Notes: generated from the sequence alone by a model not told the origin. Counted from the stretch's first letter, positions 1 to 8,500 are shown. The stretch: 64,000 bases of DNA from Sinomonas atrocyanea (GCF_001577305.1 NZ_CP014518.1:682001-746000), one strand, 5' to 3'. Numbers and translations: made by a program.

Positions 1-228
1 GATGCGGTCGGTCGAATCCATCACCTCGAGGATCCGGGCCTCGAGCTCGGGGTAGTCGCCGGTCTCGAGCACCTCCTCCGTGCGGGCGTTCTGCTCCCGC
101 ACCCAGGCGAGCTGGTCCTCGCCGTGGATGTCCTCGAGCCACAGGTTCTCGTCGACGGGCTGGTCCGCGGGGGCCGCGGCCGGGGGAAGGGTGGCGGTGT
201 CTGCGGACACTGGCGGCTGGGCAGTCAT
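1..228 (-). CDS. prolyl oligopeptidase family serine peptidase, N-terminal part (cut by window edge)
   Basis: Seventy-six codons read leftward from an ATG at 228 without a stop to the edge. After an Ala/Pro-rich lead of about 24 residues comes ENLWLEDIHGEDQLAWV, followed by acidic helix-forming sequence, which matches the start of the seven-bladed propeller domain of S9 peptidases (prolyl oligopeptidase/oligopeptidase B). These enzymes cleave short peptides in the cytoplasm after proline or basic residues. An AGGAT box precedes the start. The catalytic domain lies outside the window, so activity cannot be judged. The gene is divergent from the flavoprotein gene, with only 38 bp between the two starts. 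Confidence 0.8.
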   Translation of the reverse strand, partial: MTAQPPVSADTATLPPAAAPADQPVDENLWLEDIHGEDQLAWVREQNARTEEVLETGDYPELEARILEVMDSTDRI

Positions 229-250
229 GGGGCCATCCTTCCACGCCGCA

Positions 251-264
251 GGTTAAGCTCAACC
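251..264. promoter_or_regulatory. near-palindrome and leaderless -10 element in the 38-bp divergent spacer
   Basis: GGTTAAGCTCAACC is an imperfect palindrome between two divergent starts. It contains TAAGCT at 254-259, which fits the actinobacterial -10 pattern TANNNT and sits exactly 7 bp before the ATG at 267. No Shine-Dalgarno box precedes that ATG, so a leaderless transcript is a natural reading. The palindrome may also be an operator; that is inference. Confidence 0.4.
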
Positions 265-266
265 CT

Positions 267-2264
267 ATGGTTCGGGGCGGGATTCTGCGGGTGGCGGTGG
301 TGGGCGGCGGCCCCCGCGGCGCCTCCGCGGTCGAGCGTCTCCTCGCCGTGCACGCCCAGCGGCCTGCGCCCGCGCACGACGCCGTCGCCTCCCCGGGCGG
401 CCGTCCCGCCGCCCGCGCCGCGCTCCTCGAGATCACGGTGTACGACCCGTTCAGCCCGGGCCCCGGCAAGGTCTGGCGGACGGCGCAGCCGCGCCTGTTC
501 GTCATGAACACCCAGTCCTTCTATCCCACGCTCATCCCCAGCGAGCCCGGCCTCGCGCCCCCGCTCGCGGGCGGCAGCTTCGACGCATGGCGCGAGGCCC
601 AGCGCGCGGCGATCGACGCCGGCACCTGCACCCTCGCGGCCGAGGAGCAGGCCGAGCTCAAGGGCCTCGAGTCGAGGGACTTCCCGCCCCGGGCACTCTA
701 TGGGCGCTACCTCGCCCAGACGTGGGATGCGGTGCTCGCCGCGGCGCCGCCCGGGACGACCGTCCGGCACGTGCCTGCCGAGGTCGCCCGGGTGGGGCGC
801 ACCCCGCACGGGTTCGCCGTCACGTGCGCCAACGGGCGCGCCCAGGAGGCCGACGCCGTCGTCCTCGCCCTCGGCCATGTGCCCGCCCAGCCGAGCGCGG
901 AGCAGGCCGCGCTCGCGGACGCGGCGGCGCACCTGGGGCTGCACTATCTGCCGCCCGCCGCGCCCGCCGACGTGGACTGGGACCGGCTGCCCGCGGGGGA
1001 GACGGTGCTGGTGCGCGGCATGGGGCTGAACTTCTTCGACGTCATGGCTGCGCTCACGGAGGGGCGCGGCGGCCGGTTCACGGAGGGCCACGACGGCCGG
1101 CTCGTCTACACGCCCTCGGGGCGCGAGCCGCACCTCGTCGCCGCCTCCCGCCGCGGGGTGCCCTACCGGGGCAAGGCCGACCTCGACGCCTACTACGCGC
1201 CGTCCGTCGAGCTGCGCTGGCTCACGCGCGCCGCCGCCCTGGCTGCGCGGCAGGCCGGGATCCAGCCCTCGTTCGACCAGGACCTCTGGCCCCTCCTGCA
1301 CCGCGACACCCTGTGGGCGTACTACTCCACGCTCGCCCGGGTCGAGCCCGCGGCCGTGTCCGAGGGCTTCCTTGAGGAGCTCTCCGCCGCGCTGGCCGTC
1401 GAGGGGCCCGGGTGGGAGCCGCGAGCGTCCGAGGTGGTGCACGACGGCGTGGTCCCCGCCCGGCGGCTCGACCTCCGTGCCCTGGGTGCGCCGCTGGCAG
1501 GCTGGCACGCCGCCGACCGCGCCGAGCTCGACGCCCGCGTCCTGGCCTACCTCGACGAGGATGCCGCAGGATCAGCGCGGGGCGAGGACGATCCCGTGAA
1601 GATGGCGATCGCCGCCCTCCACCGGGGCCGGGCGGTGCTCAAGGAGGCCGTGGCGGACGGCGGCATCACCGAGGCCTCGTGGGTCTCGGGCCTGCGTGGC
1701 TGGTTCGAGGGGCTCGCCGAGGGGCTCGCGAGCGGGCCGCCCGCCCAGCGGATCCGGCAGCTGGCCGCGCTCATGCGCGCCGGGATCGTGGGCACCGTGG
1801 GCCCCGAGCCGCGCTTCTGGGTGGACCGTTCCGCGCGCAGCTTCACGGCCACGTCGCCGTGGGTGGGCGGCCCCGAGGTCCGCGCGCGCTGGCTGGTCGA
1901 GGCCCTCGCGCCCGCCAACGCCGTCGCGCGGGCCGACTCGACGCTGCTGTCCGGGCTGCTGGCCGACGGGCTGGTGCGCCCGCGCTTCCTCGCCGGCGCG
2001 GACGGGGTGCCGCAGCCCGCCACCGGGCTGGACGTCACCGCCCCGCCGTACCGGGCGCTCGACGTCAACGGCCTTCCGGTCGAGGGCCTCTACGTGCTGG
2101 GCCTCCAGCTCTCCGCGGTGCAGTGGGGCACCGCGATCGCCGCCGAGGCGCACCCGTTCGCCGCCCCCGGCGAGGCGCACGACGGCGCCCCGTACCCGAG
2201 CGGGCAGCGCACCCTCCGCGACGCGGACGCCATCGCGAGGCACATTCTGGGAGTCACCTCCTGA
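267..2264 (+). CDS. FAD/NAD(P)-binding oxidoreductase-like protein (NAD_binding_9 type)
   Basis: A 665-residue protein. The N-terminus has a Rossmann strand ending in GGGPRG at residues 13-18, the dinucleotide-binding signature of the FAD/NAD(P)-binding family found in many Arthrobacter relatives. The following text (NTQSFYPTLIP, then a long alpha/beta body with VLALGHVPAQPS near residue 205) fits this family, which is usually 600-680 residues. Substrate and reaction are not known. The ATG has no ribosome binding site and appears leaderless. The last codons run into the 14-bp repeat array, so the C-terminal residues GVTS are encoded by the first repeat copy. Confidence 0.75.
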   Translation: MVRGGILRVAVVGGGPRGASAVERLLAVHAQRPAPAHDAVASPGGRPAARAALLEITVYDPFSPGPGKVWRTAQPRLFVMNTQSFYPTLIPSEPGLAPPLAGGSFDAWREAQRAAIDAGTCTLAAEEQAELKGLESRDFPPRALYGRYLAQTWDAVLAAAPPGTTVRHVPAEVARVGRTPHGFAVTCANGRAQEADAVVLALGHVPAQPSAEQAALADAAAHLGLHYLPPAAPADVDWDRLPAGETVLVRGMGLNFFDVMAALTEGRGGRFTEGHDGRLVYTPSGREPHLVAASRRGVPYRGKADLDAYYAPSVELRWLTRAAALAARQAGIQPSFDQDLWPLLHRDTLWAYYSTLARVEPAAVSEGFLEELSAALAVEGPGWEPRASEVVHDGVVPARRLDLRALGAPLAGWHAADRAELDARVLAYLDEDAAGSARGEDDPVKMAIAALHRGRAVLKEAVADGGITEASWVSGLRGWFEGLAEGLASGPPAQRIRQLAALMRAGIVGTVGPEPRFWVDRSARSFTATSPWVGGPEVRARWLVEALAPANAVARADSTLLSGLLADGLVRPRFLAGADGVPQPATGLDVTAPPYRALDVNGLPVEGLYVLGLQLSAVQWGTAIAAEAHPFAAPGEAHDGAPYPSGQRTLRDADAIARHILGVTS

Positions 2265-2501
2265 AGGTCAGCTCCTGGGGGTCACCTCCTGAGTGTCACC
2301 TCCTGAAGGTCAGCTCCTGGTGTCACCTCCTGGGGGTCACCTCCTGAGGGTCAGCTCCTGGGGGTCACCTTCTGAGGGTCAGCTCCTGGGGGTCACCTCC
2401 TGAGGGTCACCTTCTGAAGGTCACCTTCTGAAGGTCACCTCCTGAAGGTCACTTCCTGACGGACTAACAAGACGTGACCTTCAGAAGGTGACTCTCAGAA
2501 G
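2253..2501. repeat. 15 tandem copies of a 14-bp repeat, followed by two inverted copies
   Basis: The unit GTCACCTCCTGAGG or a close variant starts at 2253, 2267, 2281, 2295, 2309, 2322, 2336, 2350, 2364, 2378, 2392, 2406, 2420, 2434 and 2448; one step is 13 bp and all others 14. Seven copies contain TCACCTCCT exactly, four read GTCAGCTCCTGG, three GTCACCTTCTGA and one GTCACTTCCTGA. After a 14-bp gap, 2474-2501 carries two copies in the opposite orientation (GTGACCTTCAGAAGG and onward), able to pair with the last direct copies. The array lies between two converging genes and begins in the last codons of the left one. TCACCTCCT equals the anti-Shine-Dalgarno end of 16S rRNA, so the minus strand carries repeated AGGAGGTGA. 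Confidence 0.9.
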
Positions 2502-2577
2502 CGCCCGCGGGCAGCACGACGACGGCCGCCGACCTCCCCTGGGGAAGCCGCCCGCCGCCGTCGCCCATCACCCTGCC

Positions 2578-2657
2578 GCGTACCCGGAACGCGGAAAACG
2601 CGTCGAGATGCGTACCGGAAACGGGTCAGGGGTGACGAGATGCGTACCCGAAACCGG
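2578..2657 (+). repeat. three degenerate copies of a GCGTACCSGAAAC-like repeat
   Basis: Copies lie at 2578-2594 (GCGTACCCGGAACGCGG), 2604-2625 and 2636-2657; the last two share CGAGATGCGTACC then GAAAC. They fill the rest of the convergent intergenic region after the 14-bp array. No coding sequence was found between 2502 and 2675. Function is unknown. Confidence 0.6.
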
Positions 2658-2675
2658 GGTGGGGGCGAGCCTCGG

Positions 2676-3467
2676 CTATGCCTGGGCCGTCTGCCCGAGG
2701 TCCTGCATGATGCGGAATACGGCCCCGAACGGGTCGGCGAGCGCGGCCATGCGGCCGAAGGGGGTGTCGGCGGCAGGCATGAGCACGGTCGCCCCGTGGG
2801 CGACGGCCCTCTCAATGGCCTCGTCCGCGTTCTCGACCGCCCAGTAGACGAGCCAGTGGGCCGGGAGGCCCTCGGGGAGGTCTCCCGCGGCATCGAAGAT
2901 CCCGGCCTTGGACTCCGGCCCGTCGCCGTAGGTGGAGTACCGGAAATCGGGGGTGTCGCCCATGACCGTGAGGTCCCAGCCCAAGGCCTTCGGGTAGAAC
3001 TGCACCGCGGCGTCGTAGTCCCGCGCGTGGAGCTCGAACCACGCGGGGGTCCCGGGCTCGGCCAGCCTGCCGAACCCCGTGTGGCCCGTGGACTGCCAGG
3101 AACCGAACGCGGCCCCGCCGGCATCGCCGAACACGGCCATGTGGCCCTGCTCGGGAACCTCCATCGGCGGCATCCACACCTGACCGCCGGCTGCGGAGAC
3201 GGCGTCGGCGGTGGCTGCGATGTCGTCGGTCTTGAAGTACACGGTCCAGACATCAGGCATGGAGGCCTGCTCCTCCATCTTGCCCATCATCCCGGCCACC
3301 ATCGCGGCGTCCTTGAAGGCGGTGACGTAGCCTCCGTACTTCTCCTGGTCACCGGTCTCGTAGGTCCAGCCGAACAGGTCGGCGTAGAAGGCCTTGGCCT
3401 TCTCGACATCGCCCGTCATGAGGTCGGCCCAGCAGGGCGCTCCGGCGACGAAATGTGGAGTGGGCAC
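2676..3467 (-). CDS. VOC-family (glyoxalase-fold) protein with two domains
   Basis: A 263-residue protein with two tandem vicinal-oxygen-chelate modules, roughly residues 1-125 and 140-260. Module one begins APCWADLMTGDVEKAKAFYA and module two GTPAWFELHARDYDAAVQFY, both typical of the glyoxalase/bleomycin-resistance/dioxygenase fold common in actinobacteria. The substrate cannot be predicted; many such proteins are annotated only as VOC family. The start is a GTG at 3467 preceded by AAGGAG. It converges with the flavoprotein gene across the repeat region. Confidence 0.85.
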   Translation of the reverse strand: MPTPHFVAGAPCWADLMTGDVEKAKAFYADLFGWTYETGDQEKYGGYVTAFKDAAMVAGMMGKMEEQASMPDVWTVYFKTDDIAATADAVSAAGGQVWMPPMEVPEQGHMAVFGDAGGAAFGSWQSTGHTGFGRLAEPGTPAWFELHARDYDAAVQFYPKALGWDLTVMGDTPDFRYSTYGDGPESKAGIFDAAGDLPEGLPAHWLVYWAVENADEAIERAVAHGATVLMPAADTPFGRMAALADPFGAVFRIMQDLGQTAQA

Positions 3468-3656
3468 AGGGAGCTCCTTGGGTCGGTCTGTCTGGATGTT
3501 TGCCGAACTAGCCGAACGAGACAGACGCTATGTGGCGCATCCGACATTTTTCAAGGATCCGCGCGGTCCGCTGCCCGCGGCGCCACCGGCATCTGCGCGA
3601 CCGTGGCCTGTGGATAACTCCGGCTACACCGGGGCCATCTGTGGCTCAATGGTTCG

Positions 3657-4338
3657 ATGACCCGTCGTTCCGAGCTCCCCGCCCACCTGGCCGCCGGTTC
3701 GTTCACCGTCCGGGACGCCAGGGCTGGCGCGCCGGGCGGCGCCCTACCTGTCGCTGGCCCCTGGGGCGGTCATCTCGTACTTCAGCGCGCTCGCGCTGCG
3801 CGGTCTGCCGCTCCCGGAGGCGCTCAAGCACGATTCGCGCCTCCATCTCACCGTTTCGCCGGGCGGCGTGCAGTTCCGCCGCCGCGGCGTCGCGGGGCAC
3901 CGGGCCGCGCTGAGGCCGGATGACATCGAGACGGCCGACGGCGTTCCGGTCACCTCGCCCGCGCGCACATTCCTCGACATCGCCGCGGTAGCCGGCGTGA
4001 CGACCGAAGACCCTGTGGTCCTCGGCGATGCCCTGGTCAGCGAGCACCGGCGGTCGATGTACTCCAAGGTGGCCATGATCCGCCTGCCCGGCCTCCGTGC
4101 CGCCGTGGACGCAGCGTTCGGATTCCCGCGGTTCCGCCTGGCCGTGGACTACGACGGCGCCCACCGCCTCACGCCCGCGCAGCAGACGCGCGATGCTCTG
4201 CGGACGCAGGAGATCGTCGATGCCGGATGGCGCCTCGTGGTCATCACCAGGGGCGATCTGCGACGTGGCGACGCCTGGGTCGCGGCGCGGGTGGCAGAAG
4301 TGCTGCGGCGTCAGGGGTGGCAGGACCCGAGACGCTGA
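3657..4338 (+). pseudogene. DUF559 / AbiEi-like endonuclease-domain protein, disrupted
   Basis: The ATG at 3657 starts a typical N-terminus (MTRRSELPAHLAAGSFTVRD) in one frame. From about 3724 the conserved remainder (APYLSLAPGAVISYFSALAL, then TSPARTFLDIAA and the C-terminal FRLAVDYDGAHR block) reads in another frame up to the TGA at 4336. Intact relatives have roughly 40 more residues between these segments, so an internal deletion that also shifted the frame near 3718-3724 is the simplest explanation. The second frame has no ATG or GTG until the GTG at 3868, from which a 156-residue fragment could still be made. The C-terminal domain has a PD-(D/E)XK nuclease-like fold in its family. Confidence 0.7.
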
Positions 4339-4513
4339 CCGAGTGTGCCGCTCCTGCGGGTCCGGCTCGGTGGAACCCGCGACAACCGCACACTCGCGCT
4401 GCGCCCCGGGCCGCCCCTGGCCCCGCCCCGTTGTCCACCGCCGAGCAGTGCGCCCCAACCCCGGACGCGGCAGCGCCCCCGATCCACGAGGACCGGGGGC
4501 GCTGCGCCTGCGG

Positions 4514-4601
4514 CGGAAGGTAAGGGATTTGAACCCTTGGTACGGGGTGACCGCACACTGGTTTTCAAGACCAGCTCCATAGGCCGCTCGGACAACCTTC
4601 C
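4514..4601 (-). tRNA. tRNA-Ser (anticodon TGA)
   Basis: Read on the minus strand, an 88-nt cloverleaf begins GGAAGGT (acceptor stem, 4601-4595) and pairs with ACCTTCC at the other end. The anticodon stem CTGGT/ACCAG encloses CTTGAAA, giving anticodon TGA at 4567-4565. The long variable arm expected for a class II serine tRNA is present, and the T arm contains GGTTCAAATCC. No CCA is encoded. It is divergent from the quinone oxidoreductase gene. Confidence 0.95.
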
Positions 4602-4624
4602 GTGTCCTAGTAGTGTTTCATAGG

Positions 4625-4660
4625 CCAGTGATCTCGTGAAAACCAGTGATCTCGTGAAAA
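4625..4660 (+). repeat. perfect tandem duplication of an 18-bp unit
   Basis: CCAGTGATCTCGTGAAAA occurs at 4625-4642 and again at 4643-4660. The second copy runs into a small inverted repeat, CGTGAA-AAC-TTCACG at 4653-4667. The pair sits in the spacer between tRNA-Ser and the quinone oxidoreductase start, so it could be an operator or just a recent duplication. Confidence 0.8.
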
Positions 4661-4693
4661 CTTCACGCCCCCTGGGGGAGGAGGAGCACCGAC

Positions 4694-5677
4694 ATGAAGG
4701 CCGTGTTCATCACCGAGCCCGGAGGGCCGGAGGTACTGCAGGTGCGCGAGGTCGACGCGCCGGAGCCCGGCCCCGGCGAGCTGCTCATCGACGTCGTGGC
4801 CGCGGGTGTCAACCGGGCCGACGTCCAGCAGCGCCGCGGCTTCTATCCGCCCCCGCCGGGCGCCTCCGAGATCCCGGGCCTCGAGGTCTCCGGACGCATC
4901 GCTTGGTTCGGTCCCGACGTCACGCGGCCGTTCGCCGTCGGGGACAGGGTCGTGGCCCTCCTCGCCGGAGGCGGCTACGCCGAGAAGGTCGCGGTCCCGG
5001 CCGAGCAGGTGGTCCGGATCCCCGAGGGCGTGGACCTCGTGACGGCCGCCGCGCTGCCGGAGACCGCCGCGACGGTGTACTCCAACCTGTTCATGACCGC
5101 CCAGCTCCAGCCCGGCGAGTTCCTGCTGATCCACGGCGCCACCGGCGGGATCGGCACGATGGCCGTGCAGATGGCCAAGGCCTTCGGCGCCCGGGTCGCT
5201 GCCACGGCGGGCACCGAGGAGAAGGTCTCCACCGCGCGCGCGTTCCTCGGGGTCGACGTCGCCATCAACTACCGCGAGCAGGACTTCGTCCAGGCCGTGC
5301 GCGAGGCCACGGACGGCCGCGGCGCGGACGTGATCCTCGACGTCGTGGGCGCGAAGTACCTCGAGCGCAACGTCGAGGCCCTCGCCCCCTACGGCCGGCT
5401 CGTGGTCATCGGGCTCCAGGGCGGGGCGAAGGCCGAGCTCAACCTGGGCACGCTCCTGAGCAAGCGCGCCGCCGTGATCGCCACCTCGCTCCGGCCGCGC
5501 CCGGTGGAGGAGAAGGGAGCCATCATGGCCGCCGTCAAGGACCACGTGTGGCCCCTCGTCGCCGACGGCCGCATCAAGCCCCTCGTCGACAAGGCCTTCC
5601 CCCTGGCCCAGGTGGCCGCCGCCCACGAGTACTTCGACTCGGGCGAGCACGTGGGCAAGATCCTCCTCACGATGTAG
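4694..5677 (+). CDS. NAD(P)H-quinone oxidoreductase, PIG3 family (zinc-independent MDR)
   Basis: A 327-residue protein of the medium-chain dehydrogenase/reductase superfamily. The N-terminus MKAVFITEPGGPEVLQV and the block VAAGVNRADVQQRRGFYPP are diagnostic of the quinone oxidoreductase PIG3 branch, and the nucleotide-binding loop reads HGATGGIGTMAVQMAK at about residues 149-164. The enzyme reduces quinones or related carbonyls with NADPH in the cytoplasm. No structural zinc cysteines are seen, as expected for this branch. A strong GGAGGAGGAG box precedes the ATG, and the duplicated 18-bp unit lies just upstream. Confidence 0.9.
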   Translation: MKAVFITEPGGPEVLQVREVDAPEPGPGELLIDVVAAGVNRADVQQRRGFYPPPPGASEIPGLEVSGRIAWFGPDVTRPFAVGDRVVALLAGGGYAEKVAVPAEQVVRIPEGVDLVTAAALPETAATVYSNLFMTAQLQPGEFLLIHGATGGIGTMAVQMAKAFGARVAATAGTEEKVSTARAFLGVDVAINYREQDFVQAVREATDGRGADVILDVVGAKYLERNVEALAPYGRLVVIGLQGGAKAELNLGTLLSKRAAVIATSLRPRPVEEKGAIMAAVKDHVWPLVADGRIKPLVDKAFPLAQVAAAHEYFDSGEHVGKILLTM

Positions 5678-5866
5678 CGGGCCGCCGGACGCGCACGACG
5701 CCGCCCGCTCGCCTCGGGCGCGCGGCGCTCCGGCGCGCCGCCGCTCGCCGCAGGCCCGCTACCGCTCGTCGCAGCGCCCGTCCCGCACGGGATCCTTCGC
5801 ACTGTGGCGGTGTGCCCTCTGACTAGGGTCGGGAGTATCCATCACTCTCGCTCGAGGAGGAGCAGC

Positions 5867-8167
5867 ATGAGTACCGTCGCACGCCGCGCTGGGGGAGCGC
5901 CCGAGAGCGACCCAGCCGAGGCTGACGTCGTCCAGGACCCGGCGCTGCCGCCGGTCGCCGTCGACCCCGCGAGGCTCGAGGCGGAGGAGAAGCGCTGGAC
6001 CCCCGCCAAGATCGCGATCTGGGTCGCCATCGCCCTCCTCGGAGGGCTCGCGTGGGTCATGCTCGCACTGGTGCGCGGCGAGACCGTGAACGCGATCTGG
6101 TTCGTCTTCGCGGCCGTGTGCACCTACCTCATCGGCTACCGGTTCTACTCCAAGTACATCGAGAAGTACCTGCTCAGGCCCAATGACGTCCGCGCGACGC
6201 CGGCCGAGTACAACGCTGACGGCAAGGACTTCGTCCGCACCGACCGGAACGTCCTCTTCGGGCATCACTTCGCCGCGATCGCCGGCGCCGGCCCGCTCGT
6301 GGGCCCGATCCTCGCCGCGCAGATGGGCTACCTGCCCGGAACGATCTGGATCATCGTGGGCGTGGTGCTGGCGGGCGCGGTGCAGGACTACCTCGTCATG
6401 TTCTTCTCGATGCGCCGCGGCGGCCGTTCGCTCGGCCAGATGGCCCGCGAGGAGCTGGGCGTGGTCGGCGGGACGGCGGCGCTGCTGGCGACCCTGCTCA
6501 TCATGATCATCATCGTGGCCATCCTCGCCCTCGTGGTGGTCAACGCGCTCGGCGAGAGCCCCTGGGGCGTGTTCTCGGTGGCCATGACCATCCCGATCGC
6601 CCTCTTCATGGGCATCTACCTGCGGTTCATCCGCCCGGGGAAGGTCATGGAGGTCTCGGTCATCGGGTTCGTGCTCCTGATGGCCGCGATCATCGGCGGC
6701 GGCTGGGTCTCGCACACCGACTGGGGCCAGGCGCTCTTCCACCTCGACCGGCTCCCGATCGCGTGGGGCATCATCGTCTACGGCTTCGTGGCGGCCGTCC
6801 TGCCCGTGTGGCTCCTGCTCGCCCCGCGCGACTACCTCTCGACCTTCATGAAGGTCGGCGTCATCGCGCTCCTCGCGGTCGCGATCATTGTGGTGCGCCC
6901 CGAGATCACGGCGCCCGCCTTCAGCGAGTACGCGTTCAAGGACAACGGCCCCGTGTTCGCCGGCGGCCTCTTCCCGTTCCTGTTCGTGACGATCGCGTGC
7001 GGCGCGCTGTCCGGCTTCCATGCCCTCATCTCCTCGGGCACCACCCCGAAGCTGATCGAGAAGGAGCGCCAGACCCGCTTCATCGGCTACGGCGGCATGC
7101 TCATGGAGTCCTTCGTGGCGATCATGGCGCTCGTCGCGGCGGTCTCGATCGACCGGGGCCTGTACTTCGTCATGAACGCCCCGGCCAGCCTGACCGGCGG
7201 CGCGGTCCAGTCCGCCGCCGCGTGGGTGAACGGCCTGGGCCTGGCGGGCGTCAACGTCACCCCCGCCGAGCTCGCGGCCACCGCCCAGGGCGTGGGCGAG
7301 TCCTCGATCGTCTCCCGCACGGGCGGCGCCCCGACCCTCGCGGTGGGACTGAGCCACATCATGGCGCAGCTCATCGGCGGCGCGGGACTCGCGGCCTTCT
7401 GGTACCACTTCGCCATCATGTTCGAGGCCCTCTTCATCCTCACCGCGGTGGACGCCGGCACCCGCGTGGCCCGGTTCATGCTGCAGGACTCGATCGGGAA
7501 CTTCATCCCGAAGTTCAAGGACACCTCGTGGCGCGCAGGCGCGTGGATCTGCACGGCGGTCATGGTGCTGGGCTGGGGCTACATCCTGATCCTCGGTGTG
7601 ACCGACCCCCTCGGCGGCATCAACACGTTCTTCCCGCTGTTCGGCATCGCGAACCAGCTCCTCGCTGCGATCGCGCTCGCGGTGTGCCTCGCGATCGCGG
7701 CGAAGCGCCGCACGTTCCGGCACCTGTGGGTCGTGGCGCTGCCGCTCGCGTTCGCGGCGGTCGTGACCATCACGGCGAGTGCGTACAAGATCTTCTCGCC
7801 GGTCCCCGCGGTGGGCTACTTCGCGCAGAACGCGCAGTTCGCCAAGGCCCTAGCGGACGGGAAGACCTCGTTCGGCACCGCCAAGAGCGTCGCGGCGATG
7901 GAGGCCGTGGTCCGCAACACCATGGTCCAGGGCGTGCTGAGCGTGGTCTTCGTGGTCCTCTCGATCATCGTGATCATCGCCGCCCTCGTCGCCACCTTCC
8001 GGGCCTTCCGCGGGGCGGACCCCGCGGCGCTGGCGGACCAGGAGGACCCGGCCGTGCCCTCCCGCGTCTTCGCACCCGCGGGGATGCTGCCGACTGCGGC
8101 CGAGCGCGAGGTCCTGGCGGAGTGGAAGGCCGCCGGGATGAGCACGACGCCGGCCGGGCACCACTGA
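5867..8167 (+). CDS. cstA: carbon starvation protein CstA, peptide/pyruvate transporter
   Basis: A 766-residue integral membrane protein. After a cytoplasmic lead of about 50 residues there are many hydrophobic segments, with hallmark text such as RNVLFGHHFAAIAGAGPLVG and SRTGGAPTLAVGLSHIM, which match the CstA family (peptide or pyruvate uptake, induced by carbon starvation in enterobacteria). The ATG at 5867 was chosen because GAGGAGGAG lies 5 bp upstream; an in-frame start further upstream at 5804 has no such box. Its stop overlaps the ybdD-like gene by one base (TGATG), a conserved pairing. Confidence 0.93.
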   Translation: MSTVARRAGGAPESDPAEADVVQDPALPPVAVDPARLEAEEKRWTPAKIAIWVAIALLGGLAWVMLALVRGETVNAIWFVFAAVCTYLIGYRFYSKYIEKYLLRPNDVRATPAEYNADGKDFVRTDRNVLFGHHFAAIAGAGPLVGPILAAQMGYLPGTIWIIVGVVLAGAVQDYLVMFFSMRRGGRSLGQMAREELGVVGGTAALLATLLIMIIIVAILALVVVNALGESPWGVFSVAMTIPIALFMGIYLRFIRPGKVMEVSVIGFVLLMAAIIGGGWVSHTDWGQALFHLDRLPIAWGIIVYGFVAAVLPVWLLLAPRDYLSTFMKVGVIALLAVAIIVVRPEITAPAFSEYAFKDNGPVFAGGLFPFLFVTIACGALSGFHALISSGTTPKLIEKERQTRFIGYGGMLMESFVAIMALVAAVSIDRGLYFVMNAPASLTGGAVQSAAAWVNGLGLAGVNVTPAELAATAQGVGESSIVSRTGGAPTLAVGLSHIMAQLIGGAGLAAFWYHFAIMFEALFILTAVDAGTRVARFMLQDSIGNFIPKFKDTSWRAGAWICTAVMVLGWGYILILGVTDPLGGINTFFPLFGIANQLLAAIALAVCLAIAAKRRTFRHLWVVALPLAFAAVVTITASAYKIFSPVPAVGYFAQNAQFAKALADGKTSFGTAKSVAAMEAVVRNTMVQGVLSVVFVVLSIIVIIAALVATFRAFRGADPAALADQEDPAVPSRVFAPAGMLPTAAEREVLAEWKAAGMSTTPAGHH

Positions 8168-8418
8168 TGTCCCCCTCGCCGAGGCCGTCCGGCGGCTCCG
8201 GGCGCACGACGGCGGTCGCCGCCGTGCGCTCGGTCCTCGCCGGGGCGCGGGCCTACGCGCGCGGCGTCCTGGGCGCCGACGCCTATGAGAGGTACCTCGA
8301 GCACCACCGGGCCGAGGAGGCTGCGGGCAGGTGCGCGGCGCCGGCGATGACCGAGCGGGAGTTCTGGCGGGACCACGCCGACCGCCAGGATGCCAACCCC
8401 CAGGGCCGGTGCTGCTGA
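8167..8418 (+). CDS. YbdD/YjiX family small protein
   Basis: Eighty-three residues containing AYERYLEHHRAEEAAGRCAA and the ending MTEREFWRDHADRQDANPQ, typical of the YbdD/YjiX family whose genes follow cstA in many bacteria. The start codon overlaps the cstA stop, implying translational coupling. The family's biochemical role is not known; association with the CstA transporter is inferred from this conserved linkage. It ends with two cysteines (GRCC). Confidence 0.85.
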   Translation: MSPSPRPSGGSGRTTAVAAVRSVLAGARAYARGVLGADAYERYLEHHRAEEAAGRCAAPAMTEREFWRDHADRQDANPQGRCC

Positions 8419-8500
8419 GCCCCGCGCTCCCCGCCGCGGGGCGCCGTCACGCGGCCCTTCGCCCCGGGGCCCGGCGCCGGCCGCGTGAGAGGATGGCGTC

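Noticed and set aside
225..1508. Long open frame on the minus strand opposite the flavoprotein gene
   Set aside because: At this GC content antisense frames stay open by chance; the sequence is Arg/Gly/Pro-rich with no family resemblance, while the plus strand has clear motifs.
2253..2460. Repeated AGGAGGTGA as true ribosome binding sites for minus-strand genes
   Set aside because: No start codon follows at a proper distance and the adjacent minus-strand gene ends, rather than begins, on this side.
2253..2501. CRISPR-like array
   Set aside because: Units are contiguous 14-bp copies without spacers and no cas gene is near.
4514..4660. Integrated element using tRNA-Ser as attachment site
   Set aside because: No integrase, no duplicated tRNA end of useful length and no phage-like genes follow; the shared CATAGGCC is too short.
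5759..7723. 654-codon minus-strand frame opposite cstA
   Set aside because: Composition is almost only Asp, Glu, His, Arg and Gly, typical of the shadow of a membrane protein gene; CstA on the other strand is certain.
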